Assembly (NCBI GenBank): GCA_019096195.1
Contig: JAGTXK010000219.1
Span: forward strand, 1,302,001-1,366,000
Reading direction: 5' to 3'
DNA from: Boletus sp. NGJ
Lineage: Eukaryota > Basidiomycota > Agaricomycetes > Boletales > Boletaceae
DNA: 64,000 nucleotides
Numbering within the stretch: position 1 is the stretch's first letter; every line of letters begins with the position of its first letter. Below, one piece after another: positions 53,690-64,000 of the stretch. The notes beneath the pieces were generated by a model, which had not been told where the DNA came from, did no database searches, and was given only the letters and a program-made list of their open reading frames with translations. Both the position numbers and the translations under genes were made by a program.

Positions 53690-54480
53690 ACATGTTGGAC
53701 CCCTGGTCCATACGTTGGATAAAGGCTCAGGTGGAGAACACGGATGTAGAACGAAGCATCCATCACCTCAAGTCCTTCGTCCATGACACCAGAGTGATTG
53801 AAGTGTCTCGGGACCTCGTACAGGACCTCCGAAAACTCTCAAACGAGGACGCATACTGGGTCCTCCATGACCTACAGCATGCACCCAAGTTCCGGAAAGC
53901 ATCCCCTCGAACAGCAAAGAGGAACTTGTTAGAAATCCCCATCAAGGTGACCCTTGCAAATCGCCAGACAGCCAAAGTCAAAGCATTGATCAACTCAGGC
54001 TGCACGGGATCTTCTATACACGAGGACTTCGTAGCTAAAAAGGGGGTACCCACTCACTCTCTTCCCTGTCCCCTTACCGTCTACAACGCCGACGGCACAC
54101 TGAATGCTGGAGGCAAAGTGGAAAAGTTCGTGATACTCGAACTTCAGGTACATGACCACAAGGAACAATTGGCCCTCGCAGTAACAAACCTCGGGCCGAA
54201 CACAATATTCCTGGGTCACGACTGGCTGAAAACTCACAACCCAGCCATCAACTGGAAAACAGGCAGAATCTCCTTCCGCTGTAAAGGAGACCACGTCGCG
54301 AACAATGTAGACGAAGAGGAAGACGAAGTGGACGTAGACTACATGCCCTCTCAGGGCGATCACTTATTTGAGCTCGATGTAGTAGAATACATGAGAAATC
54401 GAAATGTTACGACAGAAGTAGCAATTAAGGACTACATTCAAAAGAAAAAGAAAACATTCGAGGAGGCTGCCCCAAAATAC
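53690..54480 (+). pseudogene. Family A second copy: protease and preceding region
   Basis: A long stretch, [20 protein letters not shown] onward, leads to the aspartic protease. Its box [16 protein letters not shown] and distal block [12 protein letters not shown] are close to the first copy. In the first copy the box reads ALIDSGCTGSS. Confidence 0.85.
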
Positions 54481-55860
54481 GTCCATGAGTTCAAGGACGT
54501 CTTCGACAAAGAAAGCTTCGATGCCCTGCCCCCGAGACGCCCTTGGGACCACGCTATTGAGCTACTCCCGGGAAACCACGAAGTAGACTGTAAGGTCTAC
54601 CCACTAAACCCTGGCGAGCAGAAAGAACTCGATGCCTTCCTTGAAGAGAACTTAAAGTCTGGAAGGATACGACCCTCCAAATCCCCCTTCGCCTCAGCGT
54701 TCTTCTTCATCAAAAAGAAAGATGGACGCCTCCGCCCCGTACAAGATTACCGTAAGCTAAATGCGGTGACAAAAAGAAATCACTACCCGCTTCCCCCTCA
54801 TCAACGAACTGATCGACAAACTCAAGTCGGCCAAATACTACACTAAGTTCGACGTGAGATGGGGGATACAATAACGTACGGATGGCTGAAGGAGACGAAT
54901 GGAAGGCGGCCTTCCGAACCAACCGCGGTCTATTCGAGCCGCTCGTGATGTTCTTCGGACTTACCAATTCCCCAGCGACGTTCCAAACCATGATGAACGC
55001 ATTGTTTAAGAATCTGGTAGACTGAGGCATAGTGGTCGTCTATATAGACGATATCATGATATTCACGCAAACGCTTGAAGAGCACCGAAAAAGTAGTATG
55101 AGAAGTGCTACAAATCCTGAGGGATGCCCACCTGTACCTGCGTCATGACAAATGCGACTTTCAAAGTCCAAGAAACCGAATTCCTCGGACTCATCGTTGC
55201 CCAAGACAAGGTAAAGATGGACGACAAGAAGGTAGAGGCCATCAAAAGCTGGCCAGTCCCCACCTCGAAGAAAACACTGAGAGGATTCCTAGGATTCCTC
55301 AACTTCTACTGACGGTGCGTAAAGAACTTTGCCATGATCGCACGCCCCCTAAATGCGCTCACGTCGGTGAAGAAAGACTTCGAGTGGACGACGGCCTGCC
55401 AAGAAGCCTTCCAAACCCTCAAAAACACCTCCTCCTCTGCCCCCTGCGCTGGCCATGCCAACCGACAATGACCCCTACCGCATCAAAACCGACGGTTCTG
55501 GCATTGGCATTGGCACGATCCTCTCCCAACGACATGACGGTGTATGGCACTCCGTCGCCTTCATTTCCTGTTCCCTCAACAACGCTGAGCGGAACTACCA
55601 TGCAGCTGATCTGGAAATGCTCGCCATCATGTTTGCACTCAATGAATGGCGCCAATACCTCCTCAAGGCAGCACACCCAATCGAGATCTGGATGGATCAC
55701 AAGAACCTCGAGTTCTTCTGTAAACCCCAGGATCTCACACACCACCAGGCCCGTTGGCAACAGGTGCTACAGGAATACCATGTAGTCATCAGCCACCGAC
55801 CCGGCAAAACGAACCCAGCCGAGCCTCTGTCCCGGAGGCCAGACTTTGAAAAGGGGGTGA
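54480..55860 (+). pseudogene. Family A second copy: reverse transcriptase and RNase H
   Basis: The landmarks are [20 protein letters not shown], the [16 protein letters not shown] block, the YIDDIMIF catalytic box near 55040-55065, GFLGFLNFY, and RNase H with KTDGSGIGIGTILSQ and HKNLEFFCKP. This is standard Ty3/Gypsy order. Confidence 0.9.
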
Positions 55861-56039
55861 CATCCGATAACACCGCACAGACACTACTCCCCGACACCCT
55901 TTTTTCACCTCCCCCCTCACCAACCTCCACCACGGTCTCCCTCAAAGCCGTCACACCTGCGAGCATGCTCACAAGAATCACCAAAATGCAGTATAAACTT
56001 GAGCAGTTCACTAAAGAGGGCCTGGAAAAGGAGGGTTCA

Positions 56040-57110
56040 CACTGGACTCACAAGGAAGGACTCGTCCATTGGAAATCACTCGTGTACATGCCAAACGACG
56101 TGAAACTCTGAGAAGACATCCTAATCGCAAACCATGATCACCCGATCGCCGGCCATCCTGGTATCTGACGAACGCGTGACTTAATCATGAGCGAATACTA
56201 CTGGCTGTCCCTATGGAGAGACATGGAGTCATATATAAAAGGCTGTGATGTCTGCCAGAAGGTTAAAGCCAAAACCTCAGCAATCAACACTCCACTCCAC
56301 CTGAATGAAATCCCGTCATCCCCATGGGAAATCATCTCCGTAGATCTAATCGGCCCCCTCCCCCAATCCAACGGCAAGAACGTCATTCTGGTCGTTGTCG
56401 ATCGGTTCTCAAAAATGATCCACCTTACGCCTGTGATGGACACCATTACATCACAAGGAGTCGCAACGATCTTCCGCGACCAAATATTCAAGCTCCATGA
56501 TGTCCCATGAAAGGTGATCTCAGACAGGAGAACCCAATTCGTATCATCATTCATGCGCAACCTCTATTCCCTCCTCAGTATTGAAGCCAACCCATCCACG
56601 GCCTACCACCCTCAGACCGACGGCCAGATGGAACGCATCAACCAAGAAGTGGAGAAATATCTGCGCATATACATGAACCATCGCCAAACTGACTGGGCAG
56701 AATGGCTACCACTAGCTGAGTTCGCCCACAACTCACAAACCACCAGTGCCACCGGCGTCTCGCCCTTCCTACTCAACTATGGGCAACAACCACTCCTGCC
56801 TCATAAACGAGTAGAGGTGCGAAACGAGTCCACTGCATCCTTCGCCGAAACAATGAAAACACCCCACAACTTGGCAAAAGATGCACTGGAGAAAGCAGCA
56901 CAGGCGATGAAGACCACACACGACAAGCACGCCTCACCCACTATTGAATACACCATTGGCCAGCAGGTTCTACTCGAGGGAACACACATCCAAACCAACC
57001 AACCAACAAAGAAGTTCAACAACAAGCGACACGGGCTGTTCCGAGTGAAGCGAAAGGTAGGCGAAGCCTCTTACGAGCTCGACCTCCCAAAGACATGGAA
57101 GGGGATCCAT
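56040..57110 (+). pseudogene. Family A second copy: integrase
   Basis: The visible blocks are HWTHKEGLVHW, a CDVCQKVKAK zinc region, SVDLIGPLPQSNGKNVIL, VDRFSKMIHL, AYHPQTDGQMERINQ and the downstream GLFRVKRKVGEASYELDLP. It matches the first copy along its length. Confidence 0.92.
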
Positions 57111-57204
57111 CCCATCTTTCATGAATCACTCCTCACACCCTACCACCCCGGCACGTCCCCCATCTCAGACGAAACCGAAACCCCCACCGCCGGTTATCAT
57201 CCAA

Positions 57205-57580
57205 CAACAAGAAGAGTACGAAGTTGAGCATGCCGTCAACTCACATAAACGACGAGGCAAAACAGAGTACCTGGTACAGTGGAAGGGATACCCCCAAGAA
57301 GAGTGTACATGGGAGTCCAAAAAGAACGTCTCAAATGCCCCACAAGCAATCGAGAAGTTCCACCACAAAAACCCCACCACCATCTGCGTCCTTGTGGACA
57401 ACGAATGTGATTGCCCAATGTGTGCCTCCCCCGACACACCCCTATTCAACAACCCCTCCTTCCGCTTGTATGCTGCATCGCTCAATCACCTCCCCGACCA
57501 CCTCTTCAAAATCCCCGACCCTCTCAGTGACCCCAAGCTCACCGGTATCATCGTTGACCGGGAGTTCAACGCTTAAAAAG
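57205..57580 (+). pseudogene. Family A second copy: chromodomain and C-terminal tail
   Basis: The blocks EEYEVEHAVNSHKRR, KTEYLVQWKGYPQEECTWES and a following helix form a complete-looking chromodomain. A tail of about 80 residues follows, ending in GIIVDREFNA just before the polypurine tract (AAAAAGGGGGTAA) and LTR. Confidence 0.88.
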
Positions 57581-57587
57581 GGGGTAA

Positions 57588-57936
57588 TGAAACGATTTCC
57601 TTTTATTCATCGTAGTTAGCTAACACTTAATGAACTCACGAACGATTACATAGTTATCTCGTGCCTAGGCCTTATGCCTAGGCCATACATCATACATCAG
57701 TCAGACTACGCCACAATCCGATACCCTTAGAACAGTCTAGACCCCACTATGACACCATACGTCATATGGAACATTCCAGTAGTTTCCACGACCGGCCCTA
57801 AGCCGGTCCGTGCGCATCTCCTTACGTATATAAAGTAGTGTACCAACGCCTGTATTCTTTAGTCTTGGAATTCCTTTTCTCTCCTGTGGATAGCGCCCTT
57901 CGCGCCCCTAAGGATATTAAGGTCTTCTCCCTTTCA
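57588..57936 (+). repeat. 3' LTR of the second family A copy
   Basis: It is 349 bp, collinear with both LTRs of 572-7700, with ends TGAAACGATT and CCCTTTCA. It contains TATATAAAG near 57829 and the start motif AGTCTTGGAATT near 57862, one base different from the first copy. Confidence 0.95.
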
Positions 57937-58320
57937 TAACTCCATCTCCAGGAGAGCAATCTCCGCTCCACTTTTATCACTCCTTCAAAACCAGTCAATC
58001 TCTCTGGTGTTCCTTTGAAATACCACAATTTCTCCAATGTTCTTCAGCAAGAGCAAAGCTGGTATCCTACATAAGTGAAGTGGCGTGCTTTTTTCTTCCT
58101 GCCACCTCTGTGACTAGCTCAAGCAGAACGGCACTCGTGCTTTTTTTTCTTTTCGTTGTCATCTCATCTGTCGACAGTCACCTTCCTCTGAGCACAGCAC
58201 ATCACAGACCCCACTCAGGAATGCTGCCCAGACTATGCATTACCAAATTTTGAGGATGAGAGACTTATCTTCACGGTAGATGGTAAAACAAATGATGAAG
58301 CTGCAGAAATGCTTAGAGCA
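57937..58320. other. Unassigned sequence with T-rich runs
   Basis: About 380 bp between two LTR fossils. It has CTTTTTTTTCTTTTC-like runs near 58085 and 58138 but no frame, repeat or terminal motif that I can name. Confidence 0.4.
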
Positions 58321-58379
58321 CTATGGACCATTAACCATGATGGTGTCCAGATGGACCCAGTCAAGCTCAATGCCATCAA

Positions 58380-58870
58380 ACAATGAAAACCCCAGTGAAT
58401 GTAAAGGATGTTCGGTCCTTCATCGGGTTCTGCAACTTCTACAGGAAGTTCATCCCCTCTTTCTCTGACATTGCACATCCACTACTGGACCTTACAAAGC
58501 AGATGATGTCCTGGTCCTGGGGAGCCCTTCAAGAAAAGTCATTCAGAACCCTTCAGGCTTCATTCACAAAGAAACCAGTCCTCACCTTCCCCAATACCTT
58601 AAAACCCTCCACCCTCATGACAGATGCCTCACTCACTGTGTCGGGAGCAGTACTCATGCAGAACAATGATAACGGAGACATGCAACCATGTGGTTACCTC
58701 TCCCAGACTTTCTCTCTGGCCGAGAGAAATTACGACATCTATGACAGGGAACTACTGGCTGCCATACATGGATTAAAAGAATGGCAGCAATACCTCCTTG
58801 GATCTCCCCACCCTGTGACAGTATTAACTGATCACAAGAACTTAATATTCTTCAAGGAACCCTGACAACT
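58380..58870 (+). pseudogene. Element F: end of reverse transcriptase and RNase H
   Basis: VNVKDVRSFIGFCNFYRKFI is the reverse transcriptase connection. RNase H is seen as LMTDASLTVSGAVLMQ, YDIYDRELLAAIHGLKEWQQ and TVLTDHKNLIFF. Confidence 0.9.
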
Positions 58871-60129
58871 ATCCCGATGACAAGCACATTGGCTTTTATT
58901 CCTCCAGGACTATGACATGACCTATCAAGCTTTACCTGGAACGAAAATGGCCTCTGCTAACACTCTGTCTCGTCACGATGAAGTAGACACTTCCAAAGAC
59001 AATGAAGATGTTCAACTCCTCCCATCCGAAGCATTTGACTGTCAAGTACAGATGATTGATCTGGCACTGGCCAAGAAAATTAAAGGATCTTCTCAAAATG
59101 ATCCCCTGATACTCTCTGCCCTACAAAATATGGGAAAAGGAGAACCCCTCTTCACCCAATCAAAAGTGGAAGACTGGACCTTTGACAATGGCAACCTGTA
59201 CTTCAAGAACCAAATGTATATTCGAGGCCCAGCCTGGCAGGAGCTGGTATCCTCTGTCCATTCCTCTTTTGAGGGAGGACATGGAGGACACCTAAGAACT
59301 GCTGCCCTCCTGGCCAAAGACTACTGGTGGCCTGGACTCACCACATTCGTCCGCAAATATGTTGCCGGTTGCACAACCTGTCAAAGTAACAAGGTCCAAA
59401 CACATCCCATGGTTTCCCCAGTCACTCTATTAGCCTTCAAAGAAGCCACCCATTCCAGCATCTATTGGTGGATTTAATCACTGACCTACCCCTGGCAGGG
59501 GATTTTGATTCAGTCATGGTTGTGGTCGACCATGGACTTAGTAAGGGGGTAATTCTTGCCCCCTGCATGAAAACAGTAGATGCAGCTGGTATAGCCTATC
59601 TTTTCTTTGAAAAGGTCTTCCTATGGTATGGTTTACACGACAAACTGGTTTCAGATCGTGGTCCACAGTTCGCATCCATGTTTGCTTGGAAGCTCGCTAG
59701 ACTCTTGAACCATGACATTGCCCTTTTCATGGCCTACCACCCACAAACAGATGGCAAAACAGAATAATACAACCAGGAACTAGAAACCTACCTATGGATA
59801 TTCTGCAACAGCCAACCACAGAGGTGGTTGGAACTACAGTGACTCCAAAAACCCTTTCCATACTAACCCTCAATGTGGTGCGCTTCGTGCACCACCACCA
59901 CACACTGTGGGAATTCCGCTTAGCTTTGGTGGAGTTATAAATAGTACATACTCTTGGCTATGAGATTGCTTCCTAGGTCATGTGATTTGGTCCATAGGCT
60001 GTGGAGATATAATCAATGTGAAACAGTAATGCCATGGAAAGGGTTTTTTCACTTTTGAACTGATGACTAGGATTTTAGTCAAATCATATCATATTTGCCA
60101 TTGTTTGTTCATGCAAACAAAGATATACA

Positions 60130-60137
60130 TATAAATA
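60130..60137 (+). promoter_or_regulatory. Possible TATA box of Tc1/mariner 3 transposase
   Basis: TATAAATA lies 53 bp before the start codon at 60190, which itself sits in a favourable ACCACCACCATGG context. Confidence 0.4.
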
Positions 60138-60189
60138 GCATGTCTGAGCTTAAAAAAGTTCACACACTTCTTGATTCTCAACCACCACC

Positions 60190-61204
60190 ATGGTCAAATC
60201 CCTCTCCCTTCTCCAACAAAGCACTATTCTCTCTTTGCTTGATTCTGGCTGCTCTGGTGTAGCCATTGCCAAGCAAACTGGTGTCAGCCCTTCTGCCATA
60301 TCCAAGCTTCACTCCAAAGAGCATTCTGCCCGTTCCAAAGCTCCTGGGGGTCATCCTTCCAAGCTTTCTCCCACCAACATTTGTTATGCCCAACATTTAA
60401 TCACCTCTGGGAAAGCTGAAAATGCTGTCCAAGTAACCAAAGCCCTCACCAATATCATCAACCAACCCCTCTCTGCCAATACTGTCTGCCTCCACTTGAA
60501 GAAAGCTGGTATGAAAGCTGTGGTGAAGTCCAAACATCCCCTCCTCTCTGCTAGGCATCGCAAGGCTTGCTTGGATTTTGCCTATGCACATAAGGATTGG
60601 ACTATGGAGGATTGAAAGAAGGTGATATGGTCTGATGAGACCAAAATCAATTGCCTAGGGTCAGATGGGCATAAATGGGCATGGAAGAGGGCAGGTGAGG
60701 GGCTTAGTGATAGGCTGGTGGATGAAACCCTCAAGTTTGGAGGTTCTCTGATAATGTGGAGCTGTATGACTTGGAAGGGAGTTGGCTTTGCTACTAAGAT
60801 TGATGGTAGGATGGATGGGGACCTCTACCTTTAAATTTTGAAGGATGAGCTTCAGCAAACCCTGGAGTATTATGGTCTCAATCCTCCTAACATCATCTTT
60901 CAGCAGGACAATGACCCCAAGCATACCTGCAGGCTGGTCAAGAACTGGCTAGAGGAGCAAGAATTCAGTACTATGGTGTGGCCTGCACAATCTCCTGACC
61001 TCAACCCTATTGAACATCTCTGGAGTTGTCTGAAGAGGAGCCTTGCAAAGCATGAAAACCCCCTAATGGAATCTATGAATTGTGGGAAAGGGTTCAAGTG
61101 GAGTGGGATAGAATACCAGTGGAGGAGTGTCAGAAATTGATTGAAAGCATGCCTAGAAGGATTCAGGCAGTGCTTAGAGCAAAAGGAGGTGATACCAAGG
61201 ACTG
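60190..61204 (+). pseudogene. Tc1/mariner element 3 transposase, pseudogene
   Basis: The ATG at 60190 starts MVKSLSLLQQSTILSLL. The helix-turn-helix region contains AIAKQTGVSPSAISKLHSKE, then a GGHPSKLSPTNICYAQ linker. The catalytic blocks are WSDETKINCLGSDG, FQQDNDPKHTCRLVKNW and SPDLNPIEHLW, so all three acidic residues and the 34-residue spacing are kept. Inactivating changes are a TGA in place of Trp at 60613-60615, a TAA at 60832-60834, and a frame change near 61062, after which the C-terminal block ESMPRRIQAVLRAKGG is in another frame. The intact length would be about 338 residues, as in element 1. Confidence 0.92.
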
Positions 61205-61889
61205 ATAATATCCAAATACCCTTTTCAATTCAAAAAGTGAAAAAACCCTTTCCATGGTATTACTGTTTTATATTGATCATATCTCCACAGCCTGTGGACC
61301 AAATCACATGACCTAGGGAGCACTCTTATAGCCAAGAGTATGTACTATTTATAACTCCACCAAAGCTAAGCGGACTTCCCACAGTGTGTGGTGGTGTGCT
61401 TCGTGCACCACATTGAGGGTTAGCATGGAAAGGGTTTTTGGAGTCACTGATATTACCCATGGCAGAGTTTGCTCATAACTCTGCAACCCACTCAGTCACT
61501 GGAAAATTGCCCTTCTCCTTGATCCTTGGATATGAACCAAGGGCATATCCTTCTATTGGAAAAACCTTCCTACCGGCCCTAGAAGAGAGACTCTCTTTTC
61601 TAGAGGAATGAAGAAAGGAAGTAGAAGTGGCACATAAACTAGTACAAATACAAAGGTATGGCTGGATGCAAGGAACCTGAAACTCCAAGTTCCATCCTGA
61701 AAGCTGTCCCTGAAACACACTAGACCATTTGAAATTACTCAAGTGGTATTCTTCATGGCATTCCAACTCAAGTTGCCAAAACAGTGGAAGATCCACAATG
61801 TGTTCCATGCATCCCTACTTTCCCTGTATCGGAAAACTATGGAACATGGTCCCAATTTCACTAAACCACCACCAGAACTCATCGGAACA

Positions 61890-62055
61890 GAAGAGGAATA
61901 CAAAGTGGACAGCATCATAAACCATCGGGGAAAACCAGGAAGAAGGCAGTACCTAACCCATTGGAAAGGGTATTCCACAGCAGAATGAACTTGGAAACCA
62001 GAGGCCAACTTGAGAAACACCAAGAAAATACTCTCTGAGTATAAAACCTGACTTA
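61890..62055 (+). pseudogene. Element F: chromodomain
   Basis: The blocks EEEYKVDSIINHRGKPGRRQ and YLTHWKGYSTAE are a clear chromodomain start and WKGY core. It closes the integrase as in the other chromoviruses here. Confidence 0.85.
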
Positions 62056-62059
62056 AACT

Positions 62060-63600
62060 CTGAACGGGACCTATGTCTCAAGACAACACCTTCCTGTTCA
62101 TACTCCTAGCCCATGTATCTGCTGCCCTCACCTAAGCTCACCTTCAGAGACAATACCCCAACCTAGACATTCCCAAACACGCTGGCTCACATTCCTACTT
62201 CTGCTGCATCAACTACTGCCCCTACCACCATAATTGGTAGATGGCCATCGCCCCTCTCTCAGTATGCCTTAATCAACTCTCCCCTATCCATCATTGAAAT
62301 CTCTATGCCTCCATCTTCAATGATCCCATCACAATCATGACCCTCCAAACTATCCCCTTCTTCTCTTGCGATGACTCCCTTGTCCAACTCGTCACTCTTT
62401 ACAGATCCTATTTCTCACTTCAATCCATTCTCACTGGGACTGCCAGGAGCTCGACAAGTTCCCATGTCTTCAACACCCAACAGACCGCTGAAGAAGAAAG
62501 GGCAATGGAAAGTATTGTCAAGATTCACGAACTTATTCTCAATCTCCTTTTCATTGAGGGATTCAACTATTCCCTCACCCTTCTGCCCATCAACACCCAT
62601 AATCGCCTCTTCCACACCACCCTCCTCTCCCTCTTGGAAGAGAAAAGTCACCTTTTCTTTGCCCTTTCATTGGCCACCACGCCCTCCTACCCTGTTTCAT
62701 CTCGACGAGTCTCTTCCATTGCGGAGTGACCCCTAAAGAACATCAAAGAAATCAAAGGTGTTAATAGAGTTGATAGAAACTCTCCAGAGACATGGAGAGC
62801 CCAGTCCTCCAATAACACCATTGTCACCTCCCCTTCCTTCATAACCTCCAACCCCTCCTTCCGAGAAACCACCGCAATATCAGTCCTCCCAATTCCTCCC
62901 CCAGCCCTTTCTTGTTAGACCAGGACCCTTCATCGGTGAGGAGCCATGGTATTCTCAGCTGGCCTCCCCTCTCACCCCAACAACTGAGGTCTTCTCAACA
63001 CACTGGGGGACACCACAATGAGGAGCCCTCCTCCTTTCTCCATTCCCATTTCTGGGGCCACCACAGGCGCCTCTCCTACCAGCCATTCTGACTCAATGGC
63101 TAGTCATCCCCATCCCTTGCCTAGCACCCAACTGGCTAATCACCATTGAACTCCCATCTCCGGCCTCCACTGTTTCGAATACAGACATCAAGGTCACCTT
63201 TGGCCTGCCTACCCCTACTACTGGTGTCCCCTACTATTGGGTGGTTGCCCCCAACCATCCACAGTATGCTTGCCCACAAAGAGCTTGCACCTACTGTGGC
63301 GGAAGAGGACATGGTTACCAGACCTGTCCTAGCTAGGGGGTCTTCAACAACTCCTGGGACCTTACTGGCTACGAGGAGAACGAGGGGGACAGAAGTTCTT
63401 GAGATGGAACTTCAAGACTACGAGGAGGATAATGTTACGGTCACGGAAGGGGGTATATCTTTTTCTCTCCCTTCTCCTCCTCCTGAACTATGGGATGACC
63501 TCTTCCTCGACTCTGATCAGGGATTCCCCTGCAATACCGACACAAGTATCACCTTATCCGGAACTCCCTTTCTAGGCAATACATCACAATGGCTGTAACA
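62060..63600 (+). pseudogene. Element F: post-pol region with a zinc knuckle, extending into the 3' LTR
   Basis: Downstream of the chromodomain a proline/serine-rich stretch of about 1.1 kb leads to a C-X2-C-X4-H-X4-C knuckle, CTYCGGRGHGYQTCP (about 63290-63330). This zinc motif lies after pol, where gag motifs are not expected. The frame from 63146 stays open past the LTR start at 63433 and ends at 63598. No standard retrotransposon domain matches it. The function is unknown; nucleic-acid binding is suggested by the knuckle. Confidence 0.55.
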
Positions 63601-64000
63601 CAGCCTGTTCCATTTCCTTTTACATGCATTTCACCTTTTGAGCAGATCATAGACATTGCCTCCTTGGCTGTGTTCTCTTGCACACAGCCCAGTATTCCAT
63701 CTTCTCCATTTGACTGATGATATAATCACTTATGGTAATATTCTAGTATTACCATATATGATATGAAGCCTGCCCTGAATAGGGAAGGCCTATTTATATG
63801 GGCATCTCTCCTTCATGTAAATCCTAACCTAGATCTACACAATTTCCCATGTAATCTACCAGCTCTCCCAGCTCTTGGTTCCACTTCACCTCAGAAGCCT
63901 ACTCCCGCTCTGGAGGTGATCACCATAGTGCTTGTGATCATCTTCCTCATCACTTCATACTTGTGTGGCCTTGTTGCTATCTGCTCACACTTCTAGCCTT
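63433..64000 (+). repeat. 3' LTR of Gypsy element F, incomplete at window edge
   Basis: It starts TGTTACGGTCACGGAAGG after a purine-rich GAGGAGGATAA. It aligns with the solo LTRs at 9625 and 31144 (shared GACCTCTT, CCTCCTCAGCTATGTTCTC-like, TGCCTGCCCT and TGTGATCTT blocks). The end is outside the window. Confidence 0.82.

Larger units (their letters stand above)
51830..57936 (+). mobile_element. Ty3/Gypsy chromovirus, family A, second copy, 5'-truncated, broken
   Basis: It is the same family as 572-7700 but on the plus strand. It starts just upstream of the gag start codon (51848), so the 5' LTR and leader are missing. It continues through gag, protease, reverse transcriptase, RNase H, integrase and chromodomain to a 3' LTR at 57588-57936. 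At protein level it is close to the first copy throughout. About ten breaks are present. The left edge is a junction with Gypsy E. Confidence 0.92.
59837..61449 (+). mobile_element. Tc1/mariner element 3, decayed gene, well-kept arms
   Basis: It is about 1613 bp, preceded by TA (59835-59836) and followed by A-TA. The ends are CAGTGACTCCAAAAACCC. The arms are about 215-220 bp inverted repeats. The motif AACCCTTTCCAT occurs at the outer and, inverted, at the inner edge of each arm (59848; 60034; 61245; 61424). Both arms contain a small hairpin, GTGGTGCGCTTCGTGCACCAC in the left arm (its first 20 bases are enough to see it). It splits the integrase of Gypsy F. Confidence 0.9.
59230..61640 (+). 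pseudogene. Element F: integrase, split by Tc1/mariner 3
   Basis: The HHCC region is GHGGHLRTAALLAKDYWWPG with CTTCQSNK. The core has VDLITDLPLAGDFD, VVVDHGLSKGVI, SDRGPQFAS and AYHPQTDGKTE. The Tc1/mariner insert begins at 59837. Beyond it, at 61450, the integrase continues with MAEFAHNSATHSVTGKLPF and LILGYEPRAY. That the reading continues across the DNA transposon supports the insertion borders. Confidence 0.88.
58320..64000 (+). mobile_element. Ty3/Gypsy chromovirus F, 5'-truncated, nested, continues beyond window
   Basis: It is on the plus strand. It starts within the end of reverse transcriptase, then RNase H, integrase, chromodomain (about 61890-62050), a post-pol region of about 1.4 kb, and a 3' LTR from 63433 that runs past the window edge. 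It is split in integrase by Tc1/mariner 3 (59837-61449). Solo LTRs at 9625 and 31144 belong to the same LTR family. It is broken. Confidence 0.87.

Noticed and set aside
63594-63600. TGTAACA as the start of the Gypsy F LTR
   Set aside because: Alignment with the solo LTRs at 9625 and 31144 places the start at TGTTACGG, 63433.

Overview
The window is a transposable-element graveyard, almost certainly from a filamentous basidiomycete (Agaricomycetes-like) nuclear genome. This rests on the mix of elements: chromodomain Ty3/Gypsy elements, a Ty1/Copia element, a Tad1-like LINE, Plavaka-type and hAT transposase remains, Tc1/mariner elements, and a gene relic with 46-50 nt introns. I found no convincing host gene, rRNA, tRNA or CRISPR array. 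The only long coding sequence that reads uninterrupted is the transposase of a Tc1/mariner element (27461-28477, +).

Layout, left to right. 1-571: unassigned sequence, a fold-back element (103-370) and a cut CATAG-element copy. 572-7700: Gypsy chromovirus A (minus). 7858-11067: two CATAG elements head to head, one split by a solo LTR (9625-10571). 11068-16932 plus its tail at 23353-23478: a LINE split by Gypsy chromovirus B (16933-23352, minus, target duplication CTAAT). 23479-24487: CATAG copy. 24488-30430: old Gypsy D (minus), hit by a solo B-type LTR (ATCAG duplication) and by a hAT element (27044-29834) that itself holds the intact Tc1/mariner (27110-28682). 30430-38720: a Plavaka-like transposase relic (+) split by a solo LTR (ACATA) and by a complete Copia element C (32420-37856, GTTAT). 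39087-43147: CATAG copy, second hAT relic, second Tc1/mariner. 43560-46960: old Gypsy G. 47084-47655: solo LTR (AGTAT). 47830-49471: intron-bearing repeat gene relic. 49472-51830: 3' part of Gypsy E (minus), abutting a 5'-truncated second copy of family A (51830-57936, plus). 58320-64000: Gypsy F (plus), split by a third Tc1/mariner (59837-61449) and running off the window in its 3' LTR.

Nothing here forms an operon or pathway. The information lies in nesting order and in the elements' structure. The most unusual signals are: the CATAG element, a roughly 1.05 kb pseudo-palindrome built from three kinds of short repeat around a conserved TATA-containing core; terminal arms in three sequence-divergent Tc1/mariner families that all carry the end motif twice in opposite orientation; self-priming signatures in chromoviruses A and B; a half-tRNA-iMet-type primer site in Copia C; and a post-pol frame in Gypsy F that carries a zinc knuckle and runs on into the 3' LTR.

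Stretches with nothing recognised: 1-102, 371-443, 7701-7857, 8905-9009, 38721-39086, 43148-43560, 46961-47083, 47656-47830 and 57937-58320. LTR elements are described as fossils, by family, extent and parts only.
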